A stretch of DNA of 64,000 nt from Anthonomus grandis grandis (lineage: Eukaryota > Arthropoda > Insecta > Coleoptera > Curculionidae). Below the pieces are notes generated by a model that worked only from the letters and a program-made list of their open reading frames with translations, was not told the DNA's origin and did not search any database. A program made the translations under genes and the position numbers. The stretch is from NCBI RefSeq assembly GCF_022605725.1, contig NC_065552.1, positions 17,192,785 to 17,256,784 on the forward strand. Direction: 5' to 3'. This document shows, piece after piece, positions 23,959 to 36,155 of this stretch. The first letter of the stretch is position 1; every line of letters begins with the position of its first letter.

Positions 23959-24336
23959 CCCAAGTTGTGATTTTACGATTCATCTAAGCAAAAACAAAAC
24001 ATACTTCTTGTGTAAAAAGTATATAATTGGTTCCGACATATGTGTCGGTGGTCCTTCGAGTAAACAGTATTTTAGTTAATTACTTACTAACAAACCTTTT
24101 AGTTATTTGTCCCTTGTTATTTTGTTATTTTCACTTGTTACTTGTTATAATTGTTATTTGGAAATAAGTAGCAACTCACTTTTTACTTTTTCTTTTAAAT
24201 TGTTTATTGGTAATTAGTTTATTTTCTCTTAACAATTATTGTTTAAATTTAAAGAAAATTTATTCCCAAAAAATAAGCATCTGGTTGTCTCGTAATTTTT
24301 TGTGTTTATTCTGTAAGCCTAAAACTAAAAAGTAAA

Positions 24337-27300
24337 ATGGCTGAAGGAATAGAAATATCAGTAGAAGCGTTGGTTAAAAATCGCGGATATTTAAAGGCTA
24401 AAGTAACACGAATTGTTAATTGGTTTTTAGAAAATAATGATAGTATACATGACTTTTTAGAAATTCAGGTACGTGAAAGTATGTTAACCCACGCTTTTAA
24501 AGATTTTGAAGAGGTAGAAAAACAAATTGTAGTTTTAGATATAAGTAAAGTAGACAAGGATGATGTAGAAGACAAATACTTAACGTGTGTTGCTAAAATG
24601 CAACGTAAAATTTTAGAACTTTCCCCGCAAGCGCCAACTCAAGTAAGACATATAGTTCCCCAACACTCTTATTTCCCAAATGTTAGTTTGCCCCAAATTA
24701 GCATACCTCCATTTAACGGAGACATCACTAAATGGAATGCCTTTTTTCAACTTTTCTCTACCCTTATTCTAGATAATCAATCTCTCTCTGATATTCAAAG
24801 ATTAATTTATTTAAAATCTTATTTAAGAGATGAACCCCTAAATTTGGTCGATAATTTACAATTGACCACTGACAACCTCCAAATTGCCCTAAATACCCTT
24901 AGACAAAGATATGATAATCAATTATCAATTATTTTTGCCCATATTAAAAATTTAGTTGACATTCCTATCCTAAATAAGGTATCCTCACACACACTTAGGG
25001 AATTTATAGTTTGCATAAAACAGAACTTTGATTCACTGAAAAATCAAAACATTCCAGTAGACCACTGGGATTTAATTTTAATTTATATTTTTTCTCAAAA
25101 ATTAGACTTTGGCACAAGAAAGGCATATATATCCGAGAGAGGATCTCAAATGCGCTCTTCCTCACATGTGGTCCCTAAGCTTGAAGAATTTCTAAGCTTT
25201 TTAGAAAAGCGTTGTTCGGTGTTAGAAGATCTCTCTGAAAGCCCTTCAACTAGAAATTATTCCCATGGACGTTCTTCTCAACACAACACTCCCTTTGTTA
25301 AAAAAATTTCACACTATGCTCATGGTGGGCAACGCCAAGGCAACCAAGTCATACCTCAAAACTCTCGCTCACATTTTGTTGCAGGACAAAAGTGTCCCTT
25401 TTGTGAGCACCCTGATCACAAAATTTATACTTGTTTTAAATTTAAAGATCTTAGTTTAAAACAGAAACAGGATTTTGTTAATCATAATAATCTATGTTTT
25501 AATTGTCTCGGTTCAAGGCATCAAGTAAAAAACTGTACATCTCAGAGGTGCCAGATTTGTCATATGAAACACCATTCTCTTTTGCATCCAATGGATGATG
25601 CAGCACAGCCCTTGCAAAGCAAAAATTCACATTGGAGGCCAAATCCTCTAACCCAAAATGAACGATCTCAAAATTTTAACAGAAATTCGCTTCTCATAAA
25701 TAGCTCCCATTTTCGGAATCAAGGTTCAAGCCAAAGCTCCTCTCAGACTCAAGAACCACAAATCCCAAGCACAAGCAATGAAATTAACTCGAATCGCCCT
25801 CACGCTAATAAACCTGTGACTTTGTCAGTTTTCGCCACTGAAGATAATGAAGTTTTATTAGGTACTTCATTGATTCAAATACCCGACAAGAATGGTCATT
25901 TTATTATTGCAAAGGCAATATTAGATCCCGGGAGTACTATATCAATAGTAACCCAATCGCTGGTTCAAAGACTTGATCTCTCTCCTAAGACGCAGCCAAT
26001 ACAAATCTCTGGTATTGGCGGCAAAATTAAGCACTCTAATCACGCAATTTCCCTGAGAATTCATTCCTGTCACAATCACGATTACTTCCTGAATGTTAAC
26101 TGCTGTGTATTAGACAAAATCACAGAAAAATCCCCTCACTTTAAAGTCAACAAATTTATGTTGAACCTTCCCAATAATACACCGCTTGCAGACCCCTACT
26201 TTGATACGCCTTCTACAATAGATTTATTGTTGGGAGCAGATGTATACTACCACATTCTTTCAGGCGAATACACCAAGGTTAACAAGGACTCTTTAACGTT
26301 GGTAGGTACTTACTTTGGCCACATTCTTTCAGGATTAATCCCCTCCCAAGCTCTCGTTCACAAAACCCCTTTGGCAAATTCTAAGAATTGCTTTTTAGTG
26401 CAATCATTAAATTCAGATTGCTCACTGGACTCATTAATTGAGAAATTTTGGTTACTAGAAGATGTCTCGCCCACTCACGAAAAACCCCTATCCCCTGAAG
26501 ATTCTATGGTTGAACAGAATTTTCAAAATACCACGGTATTTAAAGATGGTCATTTTCAAGTCGACTTACCCCTTAAAAGGCCCCAAGAGTCACATCCGCT
26601 AGGAGAGTCATATTCATTAGCCAAGAAAAGGTTTCACCACTTAGAAAAGCGTTTTCAAAAATCTCCTGACCTTTTTCTTGAATACAAAAAATTTATCGGT
26701 GAATATATCTCACTCAATCATGCACGAATTATTCCCCTTTCCCTTAAAACTGAAAATCACAAAAATCGATACTTTCTGCCTCACCACTGTGTAATTCGTG
26801 AGGACAGTTCAAGCACTAAACTTCGTGTAGTGTTTGACGGATCTATGAAAACGTCTTCTGGGCTATCACTCAATGACGTAATGCATAAAGGATATACAGT
26901 TCAACCTGAACTGTTTGATATTTTACTTAGGTTTCGAAGCCGTTTCGAATTCGCCCTCACTTCTGATATCGAAAAAATGTATAGACAGGTGCGCGTTAAC
27001 CCAAATCAAACTTACCTGCAAAATATTTTATGGCGCGACCATCCCTCTCAGCCAATGCAATGCATTGAATTACTCACCGTCACTTATGGCACGAACTGTG
27101 CCCCCTATTTGGCTACACGCACCCTGAATGAACTTGCCATTATTCATAAAGACGATTATCCTCTTGCGTCTCAAGCTATTTTATCTCAATGTTACGTGGA
27201 CGATGTTCTCTGTGGGCAAGATACATATGAAAATTTGGTAGAATTACATAGGCAGCTGTTGGAACTTTGCAAGATTGGAAATTTTCACTTACATAAATGG

Positions 27301-29775
27301 TGTTCAAATAGCAATTTATTTTTGTCCAAAACTTGTGATAATGGGTCCCAAGAAAGTTTCACCATAGAAACCGAGGGAATTTCAAATAAAGTCCTTGGTG
27401 TAGGCTGGAATCCCGACTCAGATGAGTTTTTTATCTCTTTACCTGATACTAGGTCCGAAAGCATAATTACTAAACGTATAGTTTTATCTAAAATTGCGCA
27501 AATGTACGACCCCTTAGGATTCATAGCTCCCATTGTTGTAAATGCTAAATTAATTATGCAAAACATTTGGAAAGAAAAAATTAATTGGGATGAACCCCTG
27601 AAAGAACCCATTTTAACCCAATGGACCACCTTTATTAAAGAGCTTCCCCAACTAATGTGTTTAAAAATTCCACGTTTTTTCCTAGCTAATAATAATCCCA
27701 GTTTACTTCAAATCCATGGATTTTCAGATGCCAGCAGGAAGGCATATGGTGCGTGTGTGTATATAAGAGCCGTTTATCCTAACAAAAATGTCTCTTGTCA
27801 ACTTATTACTGCCAAAAGTAGAGTAGCCCCGATAAGAGAAATTACAATTCCCCGCATGGAACTCTGTGGAGCACTTTTACTTTCCAATTTAGTCACTCGT
27901 GTGTGTTCCATATTAAAAGAAAGATTTTCAGTTGACAACATTAATCTTTGGACTGACTCTGAGATTGTACTTGCTTGGTTAAATGCCCACCCTTCTCGTT
28001 TCAATGTGTTTGTAGCAAACCGCATTTCTCAAATTCAGGTTTTATCTCAAGACTGCAAATGGCGTCACATTCCAACTGCGGATAATCCAGCTGATCATCT
28101 TTCTCGCGGATTTACCGCAGACCAGATTCTCACCTCTACGCTTTGGTGGAACGGCCCAAAGTTCTTACTGGACCCGAATTTAAATTTAAAAATGTATGAA
28201 AAGGGACCTTGCTCCACTGAAGAAGAAGCAAGAAAAGCAAAAACGGTCTTGCTTGTTAACTCCGAAGATTTCTGGATAACACTTTTTAATCGGTTTTCTA
28301 ACTTCTCGCGATTGCAACGAACTATTGCATTTATACATAGATTTGTAAATAATTGTAAAGGTAATGATAAAAAATTTTATGGTGCTTTAGCTGTAACTGA
28401 ATTAAAGGCTGCAGAAATTTTTATAGTAAAGCAAGTTCAACACCAAACGTTTTCAAAGGAAATCAGTGAACTAAAGTCAGAAGAAAGAAAAATTTCAAAC
28501 AAGCAAGTCCTTAGGTTAAACCCCTTTATCGATACCTCCAATCTCATAAGGGTTGGAGGCAGATTATCCCAAGCACCCATATCATTTGATCAAAAATTTC
28601 CAATTTTATTGCCCTCAAAAAACCATGTTGTTGGACTCTTGCTGAAAAAAGAACACATTAGGTTAGGACATGCTGGTCCTCAAACGATATTGTCAAATAT
28701 TCGTCTTAAATACTGGCCGCTAAATGGATTAAGAGAAATAAAAAAGATCTCTATAAACTGTTTACAATGCTATAAATTTAAGCTTAAAACAGGAGAACAA
28801 ATTATGGCAGATCTTCCTAAATCCAGAGTTGTCCCTTCTAGACCGTTTTTAACAACAGGTGTCGATTTTGGAGGACCATTTATTATTAAATCGTCATCTC
28901 TTCGACGCGCCAAAATTGAAAAGGCGTATATCGCTTTATTTGTATGCATGGTCACTAAAGCTGTTCATTTGGAGCTAGTATCAAGTCTCTCTTCACAAGC
29001 ATTTTTAGCATGCTTTAAACGTTTTATTTCAAGACGTGGATGCCCGGCAACAATTTTTAGTGACAATGGTACAAATTTCTCTGGTGCCAGCAATCAAATT
29101 AAAGAAGTTTATGACACGCTTAAGTCACAACAGACACAAGAGCAATTGACTGCATTTTTCTCATGCCATGGAATACAGTGGCAATTTATACCTCCTTTCT
29201 CTCCTCACTGGGGTGGTCTTTGGGAGGCAGCTATAAAAAGTACTAAACATCACTTACGAAGATTAATTGGAAACCAGAATTTAACCTTTGAAGATTTTTC
29301 CACTATTTTAGCACAAATTGAGGCTATTTTAAACTCCAGGCCACTTCTTCCCCTATCAGCTGATCCACTGGACTTAACTTGTCTTACCCCTGGACATTTT
29401 TTAGTTGGAAGTCCTCTCGTTTCGTACCCTGAGCCCAATGTCTCGTCAATTCCTGAAAACCGCTTAGATCGTTGGCAAAGGTTAAGTCAGATTCAACAAT
29501 TCTTTTGGACTAGATGGACCAAAGAGTATCTCAACAATCTTCAGAATAGGCCTAAATGGATGTCCCCAGTCCCCAATATTGAAACAAATGACCTTGTTCT
29601 TCTTAAAGATGAGAACACCAAACCTCTTGATTGGCCGTTGGCCAGAGTAGTAGACACTTTACCTAATAAAGATGGTAAAATACGCTTGGTAAAAATTAGG
29701 ACTAAAAATGGAATATTTACTAGAAATATAACCAAATTATGCCCGTTGCCCAAATCTGATAGTAACTTAGTTTAA
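24337..29775 (+). CDS. gag-pol: BEL/Pao gag-pol polyprotein, 1812 aa, intact
   Basis: One frame encodes all functions of the element. Gag (DUF1759-like, PPFNGDITKWNAFF near residue 130) is followed by zinc knuckles at about 353-417 (CPFCEHPDHKIYTC, CFNCLGSRHQVKNC, CQICHMKHH). The aspartic protease has DPGS at 530. Reverse transcriptase starts near LRVVFDGS (829) and has its catalytic YVDD at 953-956. RNase H has D1131, E1175, D1207 and D1253. The integrase zinc finger is H1440/H1445/C1475/C1478, and the integrase core triad is D1510, D1576, E1630. A DUF5641-type tail closes it. No stop or frameshift is present and every catalytic residue is retained. The ATG at 24337 is the first in frame after about 400 nt of leader. 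Length is typical of BEL/Pao polyproteins. It acts in cytoplasmic particles and then in nuclear integration. Confidence 0.96.
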   Translation: MAEGIEISVEALVKNRGYLKAKVTRIVNWFLENNDSIHDFLEIQVRESMLTHAFKDFEEVEKQIVVLDISKVDKDDVEDKYLTCVAKMQRKILELSPQAPTQVRHIVPQHSYFPNVSLPQISIPPFNGDITKWNAFFQLFSTLILDNQSLSDIQRLIYLKSYLRDEPLNLVDNLQLTTDNLQIALNTLRQRYDNQLSIIFAHIKNLVDIPILNKVSSHTLREFIVCIKQNFDSLKNQNIPVDHWDLILIYIFSQKLDFGTRKAYISERGSQMRSSSHVVPKLEEFLSFLEKRCSVLEDLSESPSTRNYSHGRSSQHNTPFVKKISHYAHGGQRQGNQVIPQNSRSHFVAGQKCPFCEHPDHKIYTCFKFKDLSLKQKQDFVNHNNLCFNCLGSRHQVKNCTSQRCQICHMKHHSLLHPMDDAAQPLQSKNSHWRPNPLTQNERSQNFNRNSLLINSSHFRNQGSSQSSSQTQEPQIPSTSNEINSNRPHANKPVTLSVFATEDNEVLLGTSLIQIPDKNGHFIIAKAILDPGSTISIVTQSLVQRLDLSPKTQPIQISGIGGKIKHSNHAISLRIHSCHNHDYFLNVNCCVLDKITEKSPHFKVNKFMLNLPNNTPLADPYFDTPSTIDLLLGADVYYHILSGEYTKVNKDSLTLVGTYFGHILSGLIPSQALVHKTPLANSKNCFLVQSLNSDCSLDSLIEKFWLLEDVSPTHEKPLSPEDSMVEQNFQNTTVFKDGHFQVDLPLKRPQESHPLGESYSLAKKRFHHLEKRFQKSPDLFLEYKKFIGEYISLNHARIIPLSLKTENHKNRYFLPHHCVIREDSSSTKLRVVFDGSMKTSSGLSLNDVMHKGYTVQPELFDILLRFRSRFEFALTSDIEKMYRQVRVNPNQTYLQNILWRDHPSQPMQCIELLTVTYGTNCAPYLATRTLNELAIIHKDDYPLASQAILSQCYVDDVLCGQDTYENLVELHRQLLELCKIGNFHLHKWCSNSNLFLSKTCDNGSQESFTIETEGISNKVLGVGWNPDSDEFFISLPDTRSESIITKRIVLSKIAQMYDPLGFIAPIVVNAKLIMQNIWKEKINWDEPLKEPILTQWTTFIKELPQLMCLKIPRFFLANNNPSLLQIHGFSDASRKAYGACVYIRAVYPNKNVSCQLITAKSRVAPIREITIPRMELCGALLLSNLVTRVCSILKERFSVDNINLWTDSEIVLAWLNAHPSRFNVFVANRISQIQVLSQDCKWRHIPTADNPADHLSRGFTADQILTSTLWWNGPKFLLDPNLNLKMYEKGPCSTEEEARKAKTVLLVNSEDFWITLFNRFSNFSRLQRTIAFIHRFVNNCKGNDKKFYGALAVTELKAAEIFIVKQVQHQTFSKEISELKSEERKISNKQVLRLNPFIDTSNLIRVGGRLSQAPISFDQKFPILLPSKNHVVGLLLKKEHIRLGHAGPQTILSNIRLKYWPLNGLREIKKISINCLQCYKFKLKTGEQIMADLPKSRVVPSRPFLTTGVDFGGPFIIKSSSLRRAKIEKAYIALFVCMVTKAVHLELVSSLSSQAFLACFKRFISRRGCPATIFSDNGTNFSGASNQIKEVYDTLKSQQTQEQLTAFFSCHGIQWQFIPPFSPHWGGLWEAAIKSTKHHLRRLIGNQNLTFEDFSTILAQIEAILNSRPLLPLSADPLDLTCLTPGHFLVGSPLVSYPEPNVSSIPENRLDRWQRLSQIQQFFWTRWTKEYLNNLQNRPKWMSPVPNIETNDLVLLKDENTKPLDWPLARVVDTLPNKDGKIRLVKIRTKNGIFTRNITKLCPLPKSDSNLV

Positions 29776-29844
29776 CCATAGTATTTCTTGATAAGTTTTG
29801 TCTATAAGTTATAATGTATAATGTTTGTTGAAGGCAAAGCCTTC

Positions 29845-29858
29845 AAAAGGGGGGAGTA
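29845..29858 (+). promoter_or_regulatory. polypurine tract
   Basis: AAAAGGGGGGAGTA lies immediately upstream of the 3' LTR start, the expected primer site for plus-strand DNA synthesis. Confidence 0.8.
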
Positions 29859-30804
29859 TGTTAAAAGTTAATTTTAACAATTTATTTTATTTTATGATTT
29901 TATGGAATCGAAGTTTATGGTTGTCAAACGAATAATACCTTTTTTCTCAAGTAAATAATTTTTGCCTGAACTTTCTCCCAAATCCCAACATGTGTTTTTA
30001 CCTACTTTTTAAGAAATGCCTTTGTTACCAGTTTAGCTTAAGTGCACTTAAAAATCCATTTTTCTCCTCAAGTTCACTTAAGTGTTGGCCCCATGACACA
30101 CGTGCATCCCACATTTTTACCCAACATTTCACCCCGAGTCCCACGAGAAAAAATCAGTATTCACTCCGTCGCCGCAAAAAGAAGTACCTACTCTCGCACC
30201 CCCGAAACACAAGGTTTCTTTCACCAGTGAAGGAATTCACAAAGCTTAAAGTACCGAGAAAATAAGTTAGTCAAGAGCAAGTTGGCGCAAGCAATTCCTC
30301 TCTCTCTCACTCTCTTCCGTTTAAGTATTTGTCTAAAGTTCATATATGTATACCTAATTGTTACGATAAAGTAGTTTAAGTTATGTAAAAAGGTCTATAG
30401 TGAATAAGTGTGCGTAAAGGTGGAAAACTGAACTGAAAGTGAGTGCAACGTTGTGAGTGCAACAGTGGTTGTCAATAGCTGCACAAACCAAGGTGACGTT
30501 AGTGCTAATGCCGTTCCTGGTTCCTGCTAAGTTCCTGCTATTGGTCTTGTGATTCTGGAAAGCTGGTAACGTCAACTAATATTGTAAACCCTGGTAAATA
30601 ACTAACTTCAACATTGTAAATCGTTCATTAGTCTATACCTGTTAATTATTACTAACCAAAAGGTACAATAAACCCTTATGTAATCGTAAATCACAACTGT
30701 GTAATTTATTGAACTGGACCTATGTCATCGAAGGGCTCGTCAATGCAGTAGCCGTTGCTCGAGCAGGTATAGGTAGGTTTTTAAGAAACCCTAATCTATA
30801 TTCA
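29859..30804 (+). repeat. 3' LTR of the BEL/Pao element
   Basis: 946 bp, matching the 5' LTR base for base wherever I compared them, and followed by the GTAGC target duplication. Confidence 0.95.
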
Positions 30805-30809
30805 GTAGC

Positions 30810-31936
30810 CCTTTTTCTACGTAATTTTGCAATTAAATAAGACTCTTCAGACACTCGCAGACATCTCTCATTACTTCTTATATTTAAAAAGTAACATATT
30901 AATTAAAATAATATTTGATTTAAATTTAATTCTTAAGAAATTGCTTATTAGGATATTTAAGTCAGAACTTCGAAGATATTTAAATATAGAGACTTATCAA
31001 TAATTATTAATTAGCTCTATGGGAGTAAATTTTAAATAAAAAAGACGAGATTTTTAAATATTTTATTTAAAAATGAATTCAAATAAATTTACCAAAGGTC
31101 TTTAAAACACATAAAAATAGTTACAAAACATTTTCAATTAACTTCAGCATTATTTAACTAAAATCCAAATAATTTCAGGACTTTTTTTGTATCCAGAAGT
31201 GTTAAAAACAATATAAGAAGCATGTACAAACACAAAAAAATGAAACATACGTATTTTTTAACCATCTATGCAATCATAATAAAATAATATATGTTCACGT
31301 AAACTTAAAAACAAAATATAAACTCTCATAACAAAAACCGAAAGCAATCAACCCGCTATATTATAGCCACTCCATTTCAAGAATGGACTTTAACCTCCAA
31401 AAAAAAACGAAATCCGTCTTCTCAGTCTGAATAAATTAATAAATAATAACTAGATACCAGTATAACCTAAATACATATGTACAAATTAATATACCCAAAT
31501 ATATGTAAAGATAATAATATGTACAAATATAATAAAGATGTATAACAAAAAAAAATAAAATAAAGATTTCTTAATGCAACTTTTAAAAATTAACAAATTC
31601 CTACAGGTTGGTTTTGATTAGTCACAATGGCTAATTAAGGCTTTCCTCAATAAACTGGAACCTACCATCAATATACAGCGATTTTAGAGATGCAGCAGGA
31701 GCTCTTTCATTCTTAAGAAGAAACCTACGCTTCGATAAATTACACATAACAGACTTATGTATATTGTACATAATTTTTTGCTCATTTGTAAGATTATCCT
31801 TAGACAGTTTGCAAGAATGCCCCTTTTATTCTCAAGAAGAATTAAAAAGTATTTATACCTAGGAAGTACTTGTTCATAGTGACAAACACTTAGGTATGTT
31901 ATACTTGAAAAGTTTACCTGTCCTTTGCTCTATATA

Positions 31937-31992
<56 letters not shown>

Positions 31993-32920
31993 TCAGTTCA
32001 GTTTGTCAGATTATAATTCTAACAACTGTTCAACTAACCTTAACTGAACTCTAATACCTAAGTTGAAGGCTAGAAAAGTAAATACTAAAATTAATTAAAT
32101 CTTTTGATTTAATTAATTTTCATATATCATTTTATTATTCTTAAGTATACAAGAAAAAAAAGAAAAAGATTACTATTTATAAACCTTTCCCGTCCATATC
32201 TTTAAATGGGAAAGAAAAGCAAATTTATGTTGCAAAATTGAGCGTTGCGGTTAAAATCGTTGTAAACTAGCTATTAAATTGCCTTTTAGTTTAAAGCATA
32301 TTATTTTGTGGGCGCTTCGTAAGAATATAAAGTTGTGAACAGAAAAGTCAAAATTTATGACATTTTCCATGAACATTTTTAATAACTAGTGAGGAGGCTG
32401 TTACTGAACCGAGGACAAGACTATTGAACATTTTGTGGAAGCGTATAGTGTGGAAGCAGCAGTATATTGGATTTTGTTTTTTTGTGTCTTCACATAGAAA
32501 CAAGGTACCTTTGAAATTTTAACTTGTGTGTTTTATTTTAAACAATAATAATTATTATTACGCTATTTGTATTAATGCCAAAGGGTTTAATTTAGTTAAT
32601 TACTTTTATCTTGGTGTTTATTTAAATTTAACATTTATTTTTATTTGAGTGCTTGCTGAAATGAGTGTGTTTACTTAGTAATAAGTTTTAGGTTTTTAGT
32701 TGTTTAAAGAAAATTAACATTTTTATATTTAATATAAGATATTTAGGAGAAAATTTGATGGAAATTTTATTTACTAGCCTTATGTCAGTCCTTTCGTAGT
32801 GTCGTGTTAATATTAAAGTATTAGCACAATCTCTTTAAACCTCTACTAAGTTTAATGTTTAAACTCTAGTCACGAAGTTTAAATACTGGCTGCTATTAAA
32901 CAATTTTAGTTCATTAAGCT
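30810..32920. other. A+T-rich stretch with an (AAT)n microsatellite
   Basis: No supported gene. A (TAA)n tract of about 60 bases occupies roughly 31929-31992. Confidence 0.6.
31929..31992. repeat. (AAT)n microsatellite
   Basis: About 20 near-perfect trinucleotide units, with one AGT variant near the left end. Confidence 0.9.
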
Positions 32921-32929
32921 TTGATGCCA

Positions 32930-34955
32930 AATATTATGTTATTAAGACTTTGGGCAGGCCTCAGCCCCATTTAATTTCATTGCGATCTGCAGACAATCGA
33001 CAAAATCGCGGGTTTAATTTGACTTGGTACAGCAAATATGATTGGTTGACCGGATCGGTTAAAAGAGAAAAGCTTTTTTGCTGGGCTTGTCTGTTATTTT
33101 CTGTCCAAACTGAATATTCTACGTGGTCGAAAACTGGATATTCTGATTTAAAAAAATTGCCTCGGTCCATTGAAAGACATTTAAAATCAAAGGAGCACAT
33201 TTTTTCGTCTTGTAAATTAGGGCTTTTTGGAAAACAAAATATTGCTTCTGCTTTAGATAATGCTCAAAAAAAAGCCATTATTTCTTTTAATAATCAAGTA
33301 CGTGAAAACCGGTCAAATTTATACCGGCTTGCTGACATTATTCTTTATTTAGCTTCACAAGAACTAGCTTTTTGTGGACATGATGAGACCGAAGAGTCGA
33401 TTAATCGTAACAACTATCAAGAACTTTTGACGTTGTGGGGTAAATACGATTCAAAATTTGACGAATTTTTAAAAGGTAATGTTTTTTCGGGCACATCAAA
33501 AACGATTCAAAATGAAATCATTAAAAGTTTGTCACATGTCGTCGATGAGCATATTTTCCAAGAAATTCAAGCAGTCCCTTTTTTGCATGGGAAATAGACG
33601 AGACTACGGATATTACTTGTAATTCCCAACTTTCGATTGTTTTTAGGTATGTCAAAGACGGCAAGGTAGTAGAACGGTTTATGGGGTTTCACGATGTTTC
33701 ATCTGGGCGGACTGCAGACGATTTATTTAATCTCCTGGTTAATAAATGCGACAAATTTGATTTCAGGCGTAAGCTAATTGCGCAAACATATGATGGGGCG
33801 GCAGTCATGGCGGGACATTTAAATGGCTTGCAAGCTAAAATTAAATCGATAGCGCCTTATGCACTTTTTACGCATTGCCATACCCATGCTCTAAACTTAG
33901 TTTTAAGCAAGGCATGCAATAATATTAAAGACTGTCGTATTTTTTTCTCTAACTTGTCAGGATTTTCTGCCTTTTTCTCCAAGTCCACCAAGAGAAGTCA
34001 AATCCTAAATGACATTTGCAATAGCCGAATGCCTACTTTTGCTGCTTCACGGTGGAATTCTACATCAAGATTTGTGTTTTCAGTGCATACACATAAGGAA
34101 AAATTAATAGATGTTTTTGATTTTATTCTAAACAGTAAGGGTTTTAAAAATAACGACCAAAGTATCAGGGAGGCAAAGGGTTTCAAGTATATTTTAACAG
34201 ACCATAAATTTTCTTTTTTGCTTGAAACATTTAAACTAGTTTTTGAGCAAACTGACGTGGTTTTTTCAATTCTTCAAAATAAATCTTCAGAGATTAAAAA
34301 ATTTTCAAAAAATTGATTAAATAATTTGACTGAAATTTTGCAAAAGTTTAGAAATGATGAGCAGTATTTTAATAGCATTTTTGAAAAACTTGATGTTAAT
34401 GTTGAGCCGCCAGTAAAAAAAGGAAAATCTAATTTTGACTTACCCGATTTGCGACAAAATTATAGACAAATCTATATTGAAATAATGGACACAATAACTG
34501 AACAAATTAAGGTTAGATTCAACGATCTTAGTAAATTAAATTACTTTGATCTATTAATATTCGAAAAATTTACATCCTACTCCAAGGATTTTCCCCAAAA
34601 ATTACTGGATAATTTAGTAAACCAGTATCCGTTTTTTGATCCCATTCAATTAAAAAATGAATTAAATGTAACCTACAGTGACCGTCAGATGTTTCAGAGT
34701 TGTTAATCTCCATCTGAATTATTAAGTTTTATGTTTGAAAATAATTTAAATGAGTGCATGCCAGAGCTGTATAAATTTATTAACATTGCTGTGACTGTAC
34801 CCATAACATCGGCATCTGTAGAAAGAAATCTTTCAGCACTCAAAAGAGTATATAAAAGAAATGAGAAAAAATGACAAACTTTATGACGAAGTTATAGACT
34901 TCCTTGCTAATATGAAAAACCGAAGAATTCCCTTAATTTTCAAACCAGAGTAGAG
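32930..34955 (+). pseudogene. hAT-family transposase relic (ZMYM1-like, TTF zinc finger + DUF4371)
   Basis: The 5' part (32950-33597) has a TTF-type zinc finger: WYSKYDWLTGS, FCWACLLF, HLKSKEH. DUF4371 follows (SKTIQNEIIKSLSHVV). A frameshift in a T-run near 33580 moves the reading to the frame holding WEIDETTDI, with the first catalytic aspartate region. It continues through MGFHDVSSGRTADDL, QTYDGAAVMAGHLNG and HCHTHALNLVLSKAC, and ends at an in-frame TGA at 34314. The frame goes on from 34326 to another stop at 34704, and the hAT dimerisation motif (TSASVERNLSALKRV) follows near 34810. At least one frameshift and two stops make it non-functional, though it is otherwise nearly complete. Confidence 0.88.
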
Positions 34956-35149
34956 TCCACAGAAAAAAATTAAAAAAAAAAACAAAAAAATAACTGATGT
35001 ATAATGACTATAATGTATACATATATGTATGTACATTGTACATAATAAAGTATTATCTTATTCGCTTGGACATAAACATGTATATTATATTTTTATTTTA
35101 GAGTTTTAAAACCTATTCCTACTAAGTATTTGTTTGTGGCATAAAACAA

Positions 35150-35640
35150 TAATAACCAAAGTTTTTTCCAAAGAAAATATGTTTTTCTTTTGTTCTATTA
35201 ATTCGATTCAGCATATAAAACCATAACATGGTTTTGGCTAGAACAGAGTTTTTTATTTATAAAATATTTTTTGTACATAAATATGTATGTATGTATGTAT
35301 ATAATATATTATTTTAATGCTTATTTATACTATTTACATTATAAGCTACTTAACCAAAGTTTTTAACAAGGAAAATATTTTTACGTTTTTGTTATATTTT
35401 GTATATAAAACCAATACATGGTTTTGCTAGAATCGAGTTTTTTTTTATTTATAGAATAATTTTGTAAATATGTAAATATTATTTTTTATAAACTTTTAGA
35501 GCATATTCTGCTATCTGCAATATAAGCAACTAACCAAAGTTTTTACCAAGGCAAATATTTTTGTATAAAAAATAAAACCTTTTATTTTATTTTTGTATAT
35601 AAAACCATTATATGGTTTCAGTTGATGATAGAATTCTTCT
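35150..35640 (+). repeat. three diverged tandem units of ~180-198 bp
   Basis: Anchors AACCAAAGTTTTT at 35154, 35352 and 35532, each followed by a conserved (G)CAAATATTT-like stretch and TATAAAACCA..A.ATGGTTT, define three head-to-tail units. They lie between the hAT coding relic and a hAT-like right terminus, so they may be the element's 3' non-coding region. Confidence 0.7.
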
Positions 35641-36155
35641 TTTTATTTATTATCCTATTTTTCTAGTCCCATATAATGTATACCTTATTTTTGTTTATTT
35701 CATAAACCATATCCCTATTTCCTTATCCCTTCCTATTCCTGGCAAGACTTAACTCTCACCTCCGCGCTGGTTCTTGCTGGACAATAAAATATACGTTTAG
35801 GTTTAATATTAAATATAACTATTTTTTTAAAATCTGCTAATTTTGTATGACCCAAAAAAAGTATGAATTGTTGACTGAGAGTTTATTATATTTCTTGTTT
35901 TTTAAAAAAATATTTTAAAAATAATAAATAAAAAGTGCCTAATAATTAAATATTTAACAATATTAATTATGTATATATAATTATTATTACATTAGGATAC
36001 CTAAAATAGGCAATATTAAAAGTAAAATCGAACACGACTTGTAAAACGATTTTCAACTTTTAACGAGAAATGGGTCAAAGGTGGGCGTGGCATGCAAAAT
36101 TTTTCTCCTTCGGCGGGGCGCCTCCGGGTTTTCTATCTGCACTTATCCTTTAGCC

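Larger units (their letters stand above)
22992..30804 (+). mobile_element. full-length BEL/Pao LTR retrotransposon, apparently intact
   Basis: Two 946-bp LTRs (22992-23937 and 29859-30804) appear identical by eye, starting TGTT and ending TTCA. The insertion is flanked by the 5-bp duplication GTAGC (22987-22991 and 30805-30809). A primer-binding region follows the 5' LTR directly, and a purine-rich tract precedes the 3' LTR. A single uninterrupted 1812-codon gag-pol fills the interior. Matching LTRs and an open frame indicate a recent, possibly still active insertion. No envelope-like frame follows pol. Confidence 0.95.

Noticed and set aside
31650..31820. Minus-strand frame reading NLTNEQKIMYNIHKSV and KRRFLLKNERAPAASLKSL
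   Set aside because: It vaguely resembles a LINE ORF1 C-terminus but is too short to assign. There are no neighbouring reverse-transcriptase fragments.
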